From contig UQQQ01000017.1 in NCBI GenBank assembly GCA_900543165.1, positions 1 to 37,314 of the forward strand: a stretch of 37,314 bases of DNA. Direction: 5' to 3'. The translations under genes were made by a program, and so were the position numbers. Position 1 is the stretch's first letter. Every line of letters begins with the position of its first letter. The stretch comes from an uncultured Dialister sp. (GTDB taxonomy: Bacteria > Bacillota > Negativicutes > Veillonellales > Dialisteraceae). This document shows positions 21,888-30,075 of this stretch, piece by piece. Under the pieces are notes generated by a model that was given only the letters and a program-made list of their open reading frames with translations, did no database searches and was not told the origin of the DNA.

Positions 21888-21945
21888 TTTATTCGACAAA
21901 ATTTTTTCGTAGGCCATTCATACACAGAAAGAAAGGACACACTCT

Positions 21946-22857
21946 ATGGCAGGTTTATTTTTTGACAACTGGGACACCCCCGTCTTCCGCCCTCCGAGTG
22001 AAGCAGACAGCTTCATTCTCCGTGTCACCCGCGGGTGCGCACACAACAGCTGCACATACTGCAACATGTATCGCGGCGTGAAATTTGAAAAGCTCTCTGA
22101 CGATGAGATCATGCGCCAGATCGCGATGGCCTACTCTGTCGATCGAGACGGCGTGCGCCGCGTCTTCCTTGCAGACGGCGATGCGCTCGTGCTTCCGACC
22201 GAGCGCCTGCTCCGCATCCTGGAGACGCTCCACAAATATTTCCCGAATCTCACGCGTGTCTCTTCGTATGCAGCGCCGGGCGACATCCTCCGGAAATCGC
22301 TCGATGAGCTCAAGCAGCTCAAAGAAACCGGCCTCACCATGCTCTACTATGGCATGGAAAGCGGAGACTCGAAAACGCTGAAAGACATCCGCAAGGGCGT
22401 CAATGGCGAGCAGTCGATCGAAGTCGGAAAACGTGTACGCGCCGCGGGGATGGATCTCTCCATCATGATCATCCTCGGCATCGCGGGCGCGCCGGGAAGC
22501 ATGCGACATGCGCTCGCGACGGCGCACGCCATCAATGAAATCAAGCCGACGCACCTCTCTGCACTTTCTCTCATGCTGTACCGCGGCAGCGAGCTCAAGG
22601 CACAGTTTGAGCGCGGCGAATTCACTCCGCTTCCTCCCTATGGCCTCATGGAAGAGCTGAAGGTCATCATCGAGCATCTGGAGCTGCCGGAAACGGAACA
22701 CATGATCTTCCGCAGCAATCATGTGTCGAACTACATCCGCCTCGCGGCGACCCTGCCCGAAGATAAGGAAAAACTGCTCGAGGATATAGATGCCAGCATC
22801 CGCTATCTGAAGCAGCAGAAAAACTGGGATATTTACAATCATGACTGGAGCAAATAA
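21946..22857 (+). CDS. Radical SAM protein (CX4CX2C type)
   Basis: A 303-residue radical SAM enzyme. The cluster motif at residues 31-39 is 'RGCAHNSCTYC', with Cys31, Cys36 and Cys39, i.e. CX4CX2C rather than the usual CX3CX2C; a subfamily of anaerobe radical SAM proteins carries the 'TRGC..N.C.FC.MY' form. Further matches are 'VFLADGDALVLPTERLL' (SAM-binding GGE-like strand position), 'MESGDSKTL', 'GIAGAPGS' and 'LMLYRGSELK'. There is no B12-binding domain. The substrate is unknown. The start follows AAAGGAC. It is tightly controlled by the double operator upstream and ends in a strong terminator, so it is a single-gene unit. Confidence 0.87.
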   Translation: MAGLFFDNWDTPVFRPPSEADSFILRVTRGCAHNSCTYCNMYRGVKFEKLSDDEIMRQIAMAYSVDRDGVRRVFLADGDALVLPTERLLRILETLHKYFPNLTRVSSYAAPGDILRKSLDELKQLKETGLTMLYYGMESGDSKTLKDIRKGVNGEQSIEVGKRVRAAGMDLSIMIILGIAGAPGSMRHALATAHAINEIKPTHLSALSLMLYRGSELKAQFERGEFTPLPPYGLMEELKVIIEHLELPETEHMIFRSNHVSNYIRLAATLPEDKEKLLEDIDASIRYLKQQKNWDIYNHDWSK

Positions 22858-22861
22858 AAAG

Positions 22862-22906
22862 GGCGATGTGAAGAAATGAGGATTCATTTCTTCACATCGC
22901 CTTTTT
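22862..22906 (+). terminator. Terminator of the radical SAM gene
   Basis: A perfect 18-bp stem (GGCGATGTGAAGAAATGA and its complement) with a GGAT loop and TTTTT tail. The upper 12 bp (GTGAAGAAATGA) are identical to those of the larA terminator at 37207. Confidence 0.93.
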
Positions 22907-23352
22907 ACTTTGCTTTCATTTGGTTCAGGGTTCAAGGTTCATGGCTCTCGTGGCGGCTTCGCCGCCTTTTTAGATGACGGTATTCCCGTATCGTCAGCCT
23001 TCCCCTCGAGGGGAAGGTGCCCCGAAGGGGCGGATAGGGCACTGGCGGGATGAAAGAGAGTGGGGAAATGCGTCTCAAATCGACGATTTATGAAAGCACC
23101 CGAGCGCCGCTAACGCTGTCCCCCTTCCCCATGTGAGGAAGGAAAATCGATGGCAACTTCGCCGCGAATATATATGAGGCGATGCCCGAAGGTAAGTGGA
23201 TAGCAGGTTTCCCTTTTGGAAGTTCCAAACATTGCCCGCCAAACCGCCAATGACAAAGATTTCTCGCTCCGCTCGAAATGACGATACGGGAGTCTGATGT
23301 CTTCTAGTCTTCTAGTCTTCTAGTTACTAGTTACCAGTCACCACTCGATCCC
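22907..23352. repeat. D element copy (D2) with E module and octamer array
   Basis: GGTTCAGGGTTCAAGG (22921-22936), GTGGCGGCTTCGCCGCC (22951-22967), D element at about 22996-23140, GCGATGCCCGAAGG (23180-23193), an E module at about 23250-23290 (CTCGCTCCGCTCGAAATGACG) and the octamer array TCTTCTAG (about 23298-23325). The Sel1 gene array follows. No gene. Confidence 0.7.
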
Positions 23353-25524
23353 TTACTTCTTCCACTTCATATCAGCGAGCCATGGCATGTAGAGCGACTT
23401 GAGGTCTATTTCCTCTCGCGGCACTTTCTTGGGCGGATCGTCCTCGATCTCAGGGCAGGCGGAGCCCTTCTCGAGCTCGGCGCGCACATCGGCTTCCGCA
23501 TCGCCATGGATGGCGATGGCTTTTTCAAACCATTCCTTGGCGCGCTTGAGGTCAGGCTCCCCATAGAGACCGCGCTGATAGAAAAGGCCGAGATTCATCA
23601 TGCCCCAGTCGCTGCCAAGGTCGGCTGCCCTTTTATACCACTCTTCCGACTTTGCCATGTCTCCGATTTCCTGAAAAAAGATCCCGAGATAGTTCGCGAC
23701 ATCTTTCGCCTGCGGCCCTTTTTTCTCATACGCTTTGTATAGACACCGAAGGCCTTCGTCATGGTTGACGGGCGTGCCATTCCCGTAGAGGTGCATCATG
23801 CCAAGGTCGATCATGCCGGTCTCATTGTCCAAAGCCGCCGCCTGGCCGGCCCAGTGGAAACAATTCGTCCAGTCTTCCTTCATACGGTATCCGATGCTGA
23901 TCTGACTTGCGATATCGCCTTTGGCCTGGTCTTCAAAAATCTCCTGCCCTCTCTCCCATGCTTCTTTCAGATAATGAATGGCTTCCTCCGGAGAGGGCGG
24001 CTTCTGCTGGAGCGCGCCATTTCCCAGATTGATGAGACAGTACACATCCCCCAGGTCATACGCCTTCTTGTACCATGCTTTGGCCTCTTCTCGATTTCCC
24101 AGCCAGAACGCGCACATCCCGGCCATATTCGCCGCCTCGCCGCGGATGCTCCGCTGCATGTCCTCGGGCATCTGGGGATCTACCTTCGCATCGTAGCAGC
24201 TCTTGAACCAGTGGAAAGGCTCACTCGCATCCGCCGTATCCGGAAGTTCATCCAGAAGATACTGCGCGTAGTGGAGCATGCCAAGCGGCGAGCCCAGCTC
24301 CGCCGCCTTTTTGACCCAAACGGCGGACTCCTTCATTTCATCCATGAGCGAATAGCAGAGCGCGATCTGGTCCGCCAGACTGCCGTCCGGCAAAATGTCA
24401 AAGGCCTTCTTGTACCAGAAAAGGGCTTCTTTGAAATCTCCTTCCACATGGTAGAGCTGCGCGAGCTGGATCAGCATTTCCGGCCGCCCGCTCTTGGCGG
24501 CGACCACCGTGTACTTCAGCGCATCGCCATACCGCTCCGCATCCATCGCGATCAGTGCCAGCCGCTGCGCCGCCTCTTTCTCTTTGTAGCCGTGCAACGC
24601 AAAGACCTTCTCCAAAAGTGCCTTTGCCATTTCGATATTCTGCTTGCAGCCGCGCCCGTCCTGCAGGCAGCAGCCCAGAGAGAACATGCCTTGCGCATTG
24701 TCCAGCTTCACGCTGGCGCGGAGCCATGCGATCCCCCGCTTCGGCGCCGTGTCTAAGAGCACCTCTCCCAAGAGCGCCGCCGCGTCTCCCGCGCACTCGC
24801 CCTTCCAGTCATAGACCTTCGCCAGCGCATTCTCCGCCTTGATGAGATCCACCTTCACGCCGTAGCCATACGCATAATGAAGCCCCAGATAGAACCAACC
24901 CCAGACATTCTTCCAGCGCACGGCGATCTCGCTATAGTAGAGAGACTTCTTGAAATCCCTCTGAAACAGATAGTAATCCGCGAGAATACGCGCGGCCTCA
25001 CCGGCGGATGCCTTGTGCTCCTCCGCGATCTCTTTCAAAAGGGCTTCACCGTCTGCGCCCGCCATGGTCTTGTCATAAAGCAGGTGCGAGGCCCAGCGGA
25101 TGCGGCTCTGCCAAAGCCCCGCTTTCATGCATTTTTTATTCCACGTCCAGCGCTTCTTCTCATTCGCCTTCCTGACAAGTCCCACGCGATACACATCCGC
25201 CATCTCATACATGGCCAGCACATCGCCTGTCTTCGCCAGTGCTTCCACCTGCGGCATGCAGTGACGGAAAATCCTCCTCTGCGTGATGGTTCCCTGCCGG
25301 GTGGCATAGCCCACATTCAGAGCCGCCAGCAGATCGCCCGCCTTCTTCCCGTCCTCTGCATAGCGCTTCGCCAGCTTTTTATCCGCCGGAGCGATGTAGC
25401 CATGCTTGGCGTATTCGCCCAAAAGGTACATGGCGCGACCACTTCCCTCCGACGCTTCTTTCAGCAGTACGTCATAGGCTTCCTGTAATTGTCCATCGAT
25501 GAAAAGTTTTTCGCCTTGTGTCAT
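23353..25524 (-). CDS. Large Sel1/TPR-repeat protein
   Basis: A 723-residue protein made almost wholly of Sel1-like helical repeats, such as 'AMYLLGEYAKHGYIAPADKKLAKRY', 'WFYLGLHYAYGYGVKVDLIK', 'GMFSLGCCLQDGRGCKQNIE', 'GMIDLGMMHLYGNGTPVNHD' and 'GMMNLGLFYQRGLYG'. These form a solenoid that mediates protein-protein contacts. There is no signal peptide, so it is probably cytosolic. The start at ATG 25524 (AAAGGAC upstream) is preferred; the frame stays open upstream for 55 codons, but those encode repeat DNA (Pro-rich, with no family match). The partner cannot be inferred: neighbouring genes are unrelated. Confidence 0.88.
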   Translation of the reverse strand: MTQGEKLFIDGQLQEAYDVLLKEASEGSGRAMYLLGEYAKHGYIAPADKKLAKRYAEDGKKAGDLLAALNVGYATRQGTITQRRIFRHCMPQVEALAKTGDVLAMYEMADVYRVGLVRKANEKKRWTWNKKCMKAGLWQSRIRWASHLLYDKTMAGADGEALLKEIAEEHKASAGEAARILADYYLFQRDFKKSLYYSEIAVRWKNVWGWFYLGLHYAYGYGVKVDLIKAENALAKVYDWKGECAGDAAALLGEVLLDTAPKRGIAWLRASVKLDNAQGMFSLGCCLQDGRGCKQNIEMAKALLEKVFALHGYKEKEAAQRLALIAMDAERYGDALKYTVVAAKSGRPEMLIQLAQLYHVEGDFKEALFWYKKAFDILPDGSLADQIALCYSLMDEMKESAVWVKKAAELGSPLGMLHYAQYLLDELPDTADASEPFHWFKSCYDAKVDPQMPEDMQRSIRGEAANMAGMCAFWLGNREEAKAWYKKAYDLGDVYCLINLGNGALQQKPPSPEEAIHYLKEAWERGQEIFEDQAKGDIASQISIGYRMKEDWTNCFHWAGQAAALDNETGMIDLGMMHLYGNGTPVNHDEGLRCLYKAYEKKGPQAKDVANYLGIFFQEIGDMAKSEEWYKRAADLGSDWGMMNLGLFYQRGLYGEPDLKRAKEWFEKAIAIHGDAEADVRAELEKGSACPEIEDDPPKKVPREEIDLKSLYMPWLADMKWKK

Positions 25525-25962
25525 AAAGAATGTCCTTTGGAATGAAATAGCGCCACGAAGCGGGCGCTGGGAAATGGGATTTGGGGTGCGCCCATGGGGC
25601 GCAGCGTCCTTTGATTGTTTGCGAAAGAGGGTTGGCGGGTTCAACAGGTTCAGCGGGTAGGGCGGGGGTGGTGCGGCGCATTTCGTCATCCTGAGTGGAG
25701 AAAAATGGCTTATCTGAAATAGGAGAATTGAGTCGACGGATCTAAGCGCCGCGATTTTTGAAATAAGCGTTGCTTTCGTATCGTTAGCCTTCCCCTCTAG
25801 GGGAAGGTGCCCCGCAGAGGGCGGATAGGGTGACTATGGTATGAAAGATGAATGATCGAATATCCCCAGTCACTCCTAATCCCTAGCCACTCATCCCTAG
25901 CTACCAGTCACTAGTCACTCGAGGCTCCTAATCCCTAGCTACTAGTCACTAGTCACCAGTCA
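25525..25962. repeat. J, C and D fragments and a long heptamer array before aroD
   Basis: J at 25575-25630, nonamers (GGGTTCAAC, AGGTTCAGC) at 25638-25656, a C module whose arms (25674-25681 and 25746-25753) enclose a 'CGTCATCCTGAGTGGAG' motif, a D head fragment (25786-25845), and CTAGTCA/CTAATCC/CTAGCTA heptamers from 25868 to the aroD stop codon. Confidence 0.7.
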
Positions 25963-26718
25963 CTATTGATACAACACATCCAGCACCGCTTTCACCTGCG
26001 CTGCGGTCAGCTGGCCGGGTGCGCTGGCTTCTTTGCCGGCTGCGAATGTGATGGGAGCGCCCAGATCGCTGCCTGCGATGCGGGTGAGCTGCCCCGCCTG
26101 CCCCATACCGATCGCGATGACCGGCGTCTCCGGGAAATCCTCCCGGATGCGGGCCGCCGCCGAGAGGAGCGCTGCGGTATCACGAGGCGCTCGTGGCATG
26201 ACCGCGATTTTCAAAATATCCGCCTTGAAAGACGCCATATTTTCATACGTATCGATCAGCTCCGTCTCGCTCATCGCCCGCTGGAACTTGTGATAGCTCA
26301 TCAAGACGGGGATCCCCTGCTCGTGCGCCTGCTTGATCAAGACCTTCGTATCGAGCACTTCATGCCCATACTCCACATCGAGCACATCCGCCCAGTGCGA
26401 GCGGATGATGAGCGATAGCAGCGATACATACTCACCGCCCGGGGTCTTGTGCGCCCCGCCCTGGCTCTTCGTGCGTACCGTCGTCAAAAGCGGCACATCC
26501 TTGAAATGCGTGCGGATAACCGCATAAGCAGCTTCCAGATCTTTTGTCGCATGGAAACCCTCCTGATTCAGGAAATGATCCACGCGCCACTCGAGCATAT
26601 CCAAAGGACAGGATGATAGTGATGCACATTCCTTTTCCAGATCTTCCAAGTGGGAAGAGACCAGCGGAACGCAGATCTTCGGCCGTCCGCTGCCGATCGT
26701 AAGACGTCTGATATTCAT
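25963..26718 (-). CDS. aroD: Type I 3-dehydroquinate dehydratase
   Basis: Converts 3-dehydroquinate to 3-dehydroshikimate through a Schiff base, in the shikimate pathway. From ATG 26718 it has 251 residues, and the catalytic pair His143 ('LMSYHKF') and Lys170 ('DILKIAVMP') take the same numbers as in the enterobacterial enzymes, which supports this start. 'DMLEWRVDHF' and 'KEASAPGQLT' are also typical. No Shine-Dalgarno precedes this ATG. A TTG at 26739 has GGAG 7 bases upstream and an ATG at 26787 also exists, so the N-terminus remains open. It acts in the same pathway as aroK at 3226 but is unlinked. The stop TAG abuts TGACTGG heptamers. Confidence 0.93.
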   Translation of the reverse strand: MNIRRLTIGSGRPKICVPLVSSHLEDLEKECASLSSCPLDMLEWRVDHFLNQEGFHATKDLEAAYAVIRTHFKDVPLLTTVRTKSQGGAHKTPGGEYVSLLSLIIRSHWADVLDVEYGHEVLDTKVLIKQAHEQGIPVLMSYHKFQRAMSETELIDTYENMASFKADILKIAVMPRAPRDTAALLSAAARIREDFPETPVIAIGMGQAGQLTRIAGSDLGAPITFAAGKEASAPGQLTAAQVKAVLDVLYQ

Positions 26719-26799
26719 AGAGTTCACGCTTTCTGTCAAAACAGGGCTCCAGATGCGCCCATTGATGGCCCAAGGAAAAGGTTTCATTGGGGCTGAGGG

Positions 26800-27535
26800 T
26801 TCTGGTAATAGTATTCCCGTATCGTCATCCCGAGCGAAGCCGAGGGATCTTTATCGCACGGCCGCCATATGCACGCATGCGCCCTCTCTCAAACGACACC
26901 TTGGTGCTTCCTTTTTCGCCTTTCTCTCACTCACGATTTACCGGTCTGCAAGAAGGATCCCTCCACTTCGGCCCTCATGACACGCAAGAAAGACGGATGT
27001 CTCGCATCCTCTTTCATACCGCTGCGTAGAGTTGTGCCTCTCCGAGGCACTCTATCCTGCGCCTTCGGCGCGGCCCTTCTCCAAGGGCCTACTCGTATCA
27101 TCGGAGTGACTGGTGACTAAAAAGCCACGTTCGGGCGGCATCGCCCTTTATAAAAATCGACGCGAAGCGTCGCTCTGCCTAAGCCTTCCCCTCGAGGGGA
27201 AGGTGCCCTGAAGGGGCGGATAGGGCACTGGCGGTATGCAAGGCAGATGAGGCAAATAGAAAAGGCATTTGCGAACAAAGTGGGGCTTGCACATATTGCC
27301 TTCGGCGCTTTTCCCGAAAAGGGGAAGGCCAATCGATGGCGGCTTTGCCGCAGTATGAAGAACGGCGATGCCCGCTTGAGACGTCAGGCGTTAGACATTA
27401 GACGTCAGATGTCTCCCAGTCTCCTAGTCTTTTAGTCCAGTCACCAGCCACTAGTCACTAGTCACTCCTAATCCCTAGCCACCAGTCCCTAATCCCCAGT
27501 CACCCATCTAACTTCTCCCTTCTCACTTTTTCTCT
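26800..27535. repeat. Long repeat block between aroD and tRNA-Arg
   Basis: Over 700 bases with no supported gene. An E-like motif lies at 26820-26852 (CGTCATCCCGAGCGAAGCCG), and a stretch at 26860-27010 has no clear match. The F module is at 27042-27092 (GCGCCTTCGGCGC, CCTTCTCCAAGGGCC). At about 27138-27180 lies an inverted 'GGCATCGCCCTTTATAAA' plus GACGCGAAGCGTC segment. A D-type element follows at 27184-27240 with a different middle (27240-27330), then GGCGATGCCC (27363-27372), and mixed octamer/heptamer arrays (27385-27505). Confidence 0.65.
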
Positions 27536-27538
27536 CCC

Positions 27539-27548
27539 ATGCTATAAT
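27539..27548 (+). promoter_or_regulatory. Extended -10 promoter of tRNA-Arg
   Basis: ATGCTATAAT contains TGC-TATAAT, an extended -10 element, 13 bases before the tRNA. The -35 region is weak. The same TGCTATAAT occurs before larA at 35814. Confidence 0.65.
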
Positions 27549-27561
27549 AGGAAAGATTCAT

Positions 27562-27638
<77 letters not shown>

Positions 27639-27641
27639 GAG

Positions 27642-27668
27642 AAAGCACTCCGAAAGGAGTGCTTTTTT
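27642..27668 (+). terminator. Terminator of tRNA-Arg
   Basis: A 10-bp stem AAAGCACTCC/GGAGTGCTTT with a GAAA tetraloop and six T residues, 4 bases after the CCA end. Confidence 0.93.
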
Positions 27669-28265
27669 ATTTGGGTTCAGGGTTAGCCCCTTAGGCGTGC
27701 CGTCCTTCGATTGCGTGCGAAAGAGGTTCAGCGGGTTCAACAGGTTCAGAGGGTTCAATGGGGGTGGTGCGGCGCATAAAAATCAGAAGCGCCGCAGAGT
27801 ATTAAAATAAGCGTAAAGCGCGTCCCCCCTTGAAGAGGGGGGTACCCGAAGGGCAGGGGATAGACTGCCTCGAAGAGGCAGAATTCTGCAGAATGAGAAC
27901 CAGGAAATGTGGAATAGACGGTAGAACGTCTGGAACAGATGGCATGCTTTCCGCCACGTAGAAGGGTGCCGCTGCGCGGCACATCCATCCTGCGCCTTTG
28001 GCGCGCCCCTTCTCTAAGGGGCTACCCAACTTCTTGGGAGCCCTAATCCCGAGCTACTAATCCCTAATTCCTGCTTTCAAACTTCAGGTTGATGGGTTCA
28101 AAAGGGTGGACAGAGTTGGTGCGGCGCATAAAAAAGAAGCGCCGCGGAGTATAGATGGTGGCGATGTCCGAAAGTGGCATTTCAGTCACTAGTCACAAGT
28201 CACTAGTCACTCGAGGCTCCTAATCCCTAGCTACCAGTCACCAGCCACCAGCCACCAGCCACCAG
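27669..28265. repeat. Repeat block between tRNA-Arg and the SAP-like gene
   Basis: J at 27674-27722, a nonamer array at 27722-27762 (GGTTCAGCG, GGTTCAACA, GGTTCAGAG, GGTTCAATG), and C at 27768-27794. A different block at 27818-27970 includes CCCCCCTTGAAGAGGGGGG and GACTGCCTCGAAGAGGCAG hairpins. F-like DNA is at 27966-28025 and a second C at 28121-28146. The long heptamer array of the SAP-like gene runs at about 28185-28268. No gene. Confidence 0.7.
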
Positions 28266-29420
28266 TCAAAACAGCTTCTTAATTTTTGCGAGAATCCCGT
28301 TCTCCTTTTTTTCTTCTTTGGACGGAGCCGGCTTCTCGATTTCCCGCACGGGAGCTTCCTTTGGCTTTCCAGCCTCGCTCGGGCAAAAGGGGGCGGGCGC
28401 GGTGAAGGTGGGCATACGCAGGACCGGAGGTGCCATGATCTTCGGCTTCACGATATGACGAGTGCGGGCGGCGGGGCGGGCTTCGCTCCGGCCGTAGGGG
28501 ACGTAGTGATAGGCACGCGAGGAGGGGTCGGGGACATTTCTGTCGCAGATGTACTTCGTGCCATTGAAGTCGATGCCGCGGAGACGTTCGAGCAGCATGG
28601 AGGCCATGACCTGCGGAGAGAAGTAGGAGAAGGGCAGTGAGGGTGCCATGCGGGCGATGGAGGAGAGGAAGGAGCCTTTCACATCGTCCATCGTCATGTG
28701 CAGGCCTTTCCTGATCTCATCCATGAGCAGGATCATACCCTTCTGCGTCGGGAAAAGGTTCTCGTAGGGCACGAGATTGTTCTTATTGCCCATGCCTGAC
28801 ATATCCATGAAGAAGACGAGGTAGAGGTAGGGCAGTGCGTAGTCATTGTGCTTGATGCGGATGTAGAAATTCGCCACGGTATAGTACATGTTGCGAAGCT
28901 TCGACCATTCCCCTGCCATGGTGTAGAGGGAAATCTTCTGCTGAAAGGCGCGGTAGAGAATGCCGCGGGCGGTGTAGGACTCACCGCGGGCCGAGAGAGC
29001 GGTCTGCGACTCGCCGATCTCGCCCTCGGTCAGACCGTAGTTCTCACGGACGTTCAGCACGTAGGCCATGTGGTGTCCGACTTCTGCCTGCCCTTCCTTG
29101 GTGAGGACGTAAATCTTCGGGACGCCATGAGCATAGTCCTTCTCCGGCACTTTGGCGATGACGCGGCCCACGAGCTCGGCGTGCGTGCCTTCGCCGGAAA
29201 GATGGTATCGTTTGAGAAAATCGGAGAGCGCTTTGTCCGGCAGCATGGTGAGCGTCTCCTGCGGGCGACTCATGCGGATCCAGCCGTCATCAAAGAGCTC
29301 GCTGATGCGGTCATTCGCATCATGTCCGTAGATGCTTTCTTTATAGGGCGGCACCTTGTGGTGCGCCGGCTTGCCGTCAAAGTAGTCCAAGAGCAGGATG
29401 TCTTTGATCGATAGTCCCAT
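28266..29420 (-). CDS. Unknown 384-aa protein with a SAP-like segment
   Basis: A soluble protein without signal peptide. Residues about 1-55 look like a winged-helix-type module ('LDYFDGKPAHHK...ISELFDDGWIRM'). Residues 59-93 ('LPDKALSDFLKRYHLSGEGT' onward) fit the SAP pattern of two amphipathic helices around a Leu-x-Gly turn, a motif often linked to nucleic-acid binding. A helical middle part (140-290) has no recognisable family. The tail (310-384) is Pro/Lys-rich and probably disordered, ending 'ILAKIKKLF'. The ATG follows AAAGGAGGG. Stop TGA is the first base triplet of a heptamer array (TGACTGG then three TGGCTGG). Function unknown; a DNA- or RNA-associated role is a guess from the SAP-like segment. 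Confidence 0.7.
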   Translation of the reverse strand: MGLSIKDILLLDYFDGKPAHHKVPPYKESIYGHDANDRISELFDDGWIRMSRPQETLTMLPDKALSDFLKRYHLSGEGTHAELVGRVIAKVPEKDYAHGVPKIYVLTKEGQAEVGHHMAYVLNVRENYGLTEGEIGESQTALSARGESYTARGILYRAFQQKISLYTMAGEWSKLRNMYYTVANFYIRIKHNDYALPYLYLVFFMDMSGMGNKNNLVPYENLFPTQKGMILLMDEIRKGLHMTMDDVKGSFLSSIARMAPSLPFSYFSPQVMASMLLERLRGIDFNGTKYICDRNVPDPSSRAYHYVPYGRSEARPAARTRHIVKPKIMAPPVLRMPTFTAPAPFCPSEAGKPKEAPVREIEKPAPSKEEKKENGILAKIKKLF

Positions 29421-29500
29421 GGTATCCCTCCTTTCTTCCGTAACTCAGATGGGCGAAAATGAAATGATTCACAATGCTCGTCGAATTTCCTGTTTCTCTT

Positions 29501-29530
29501 TTTATATCATCGCTATGTATCCATCCTCAA
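29501..29530 (-). promoter_or_regulatory. Promoter of the SAP-like gene
   Basis: On the minus strand, TTGAGG (29530-29525), an 18-base spacer and TATAAA (29506-29501) preceded by TGA, an extended -10. A leader of about 70 nt ends in AAAGGAGGG. Confidence 0.55.
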
Positions 29531-29562
29531 GTATAATACAGCCGGGGTATGCTTGGCAATCA

Positions 29563-29596
29563 AAAAGGCGATGCTCGATAATGAGCATCGCCTTTT
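29563..29596. terminator. Bidirectional terminator downstream of gltB
   Basis: A 14-bp stem AAAAGGCGATGCTC/GAGCATCGCCTTTT with a 6-nt loop. On the minus strand it is followed by TTTTTG, so it can end gltB transcripts that pass through the repeat block. Confidence 0.75.
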
Positions 29597-30075
29597 GATT
29601 ATGAGATAACGAGATTCAAGGGGATGACGGGAAAGGTTGCGGCTTCGCCGCATTTTAGATGACGATAGTCAGCCTGCCCCTCGAGGGAAAGGTGCCCCGA
29701 AGGGGCGGATAGGGCACAGGCGGCAAGAAAGAGAGCGGGAAGGAGTGTTTCAGGTACGTCGTTTATGAGAGTACCCTATCCACCGCTGACACGGTCCCCC
29801 TTCCCCGATGGGGAAGGCTTAGGCGGAGCGACGCTTCGCGTCGATTTTTATAAAGGGCGATGCCCGAAGGCCGGTGGATGACAGGTTTCCCGTTTATGGT
29901 TTCTGACACCCTCCGTTTCACCGCGAATGACAAAGATGTCTCGCTTTCGCTCGAAATGACGATACGGAAGTCTGATGTCCCCCACTCACTCGCGGCGCCT
30001 AATCCCCAGCGCCTAATTCCCAGCCACTAATCCCTAGCTACTAGTCCCTAGTCCCTAGTCACTAGTCACCAGTCC
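29597..30075. repeat. D element copy (D4), E module and long heptamer array after gltB
   Basis: A GGCTTCGCCGC hairpin (29641-29651), D element at about 29672-29850 with 'GACGCTTCGCGTCG', GGGCGATGCCCGAAGG (29856-29871), an E module (29930-29967, CTCGCTTTCGCTCGAAATGACG). Then come about a dozen heptamers from 29995 to the gltB stop (on the minus strand GGACTGG, TGACTAG, TGACTAG, GGACTAG, GGACTAG, TAGCTAG, GGATTAG and more). No gene. Confidence 0.75.

Noticed and set aside
25525..25689. A 55-residue N-terminal extension of the Sel1-repeat protein
   Set aside because: The extension is Pro-rich and encoded by intergenic repeat DNA; ATG 25524 has a ribosome site.
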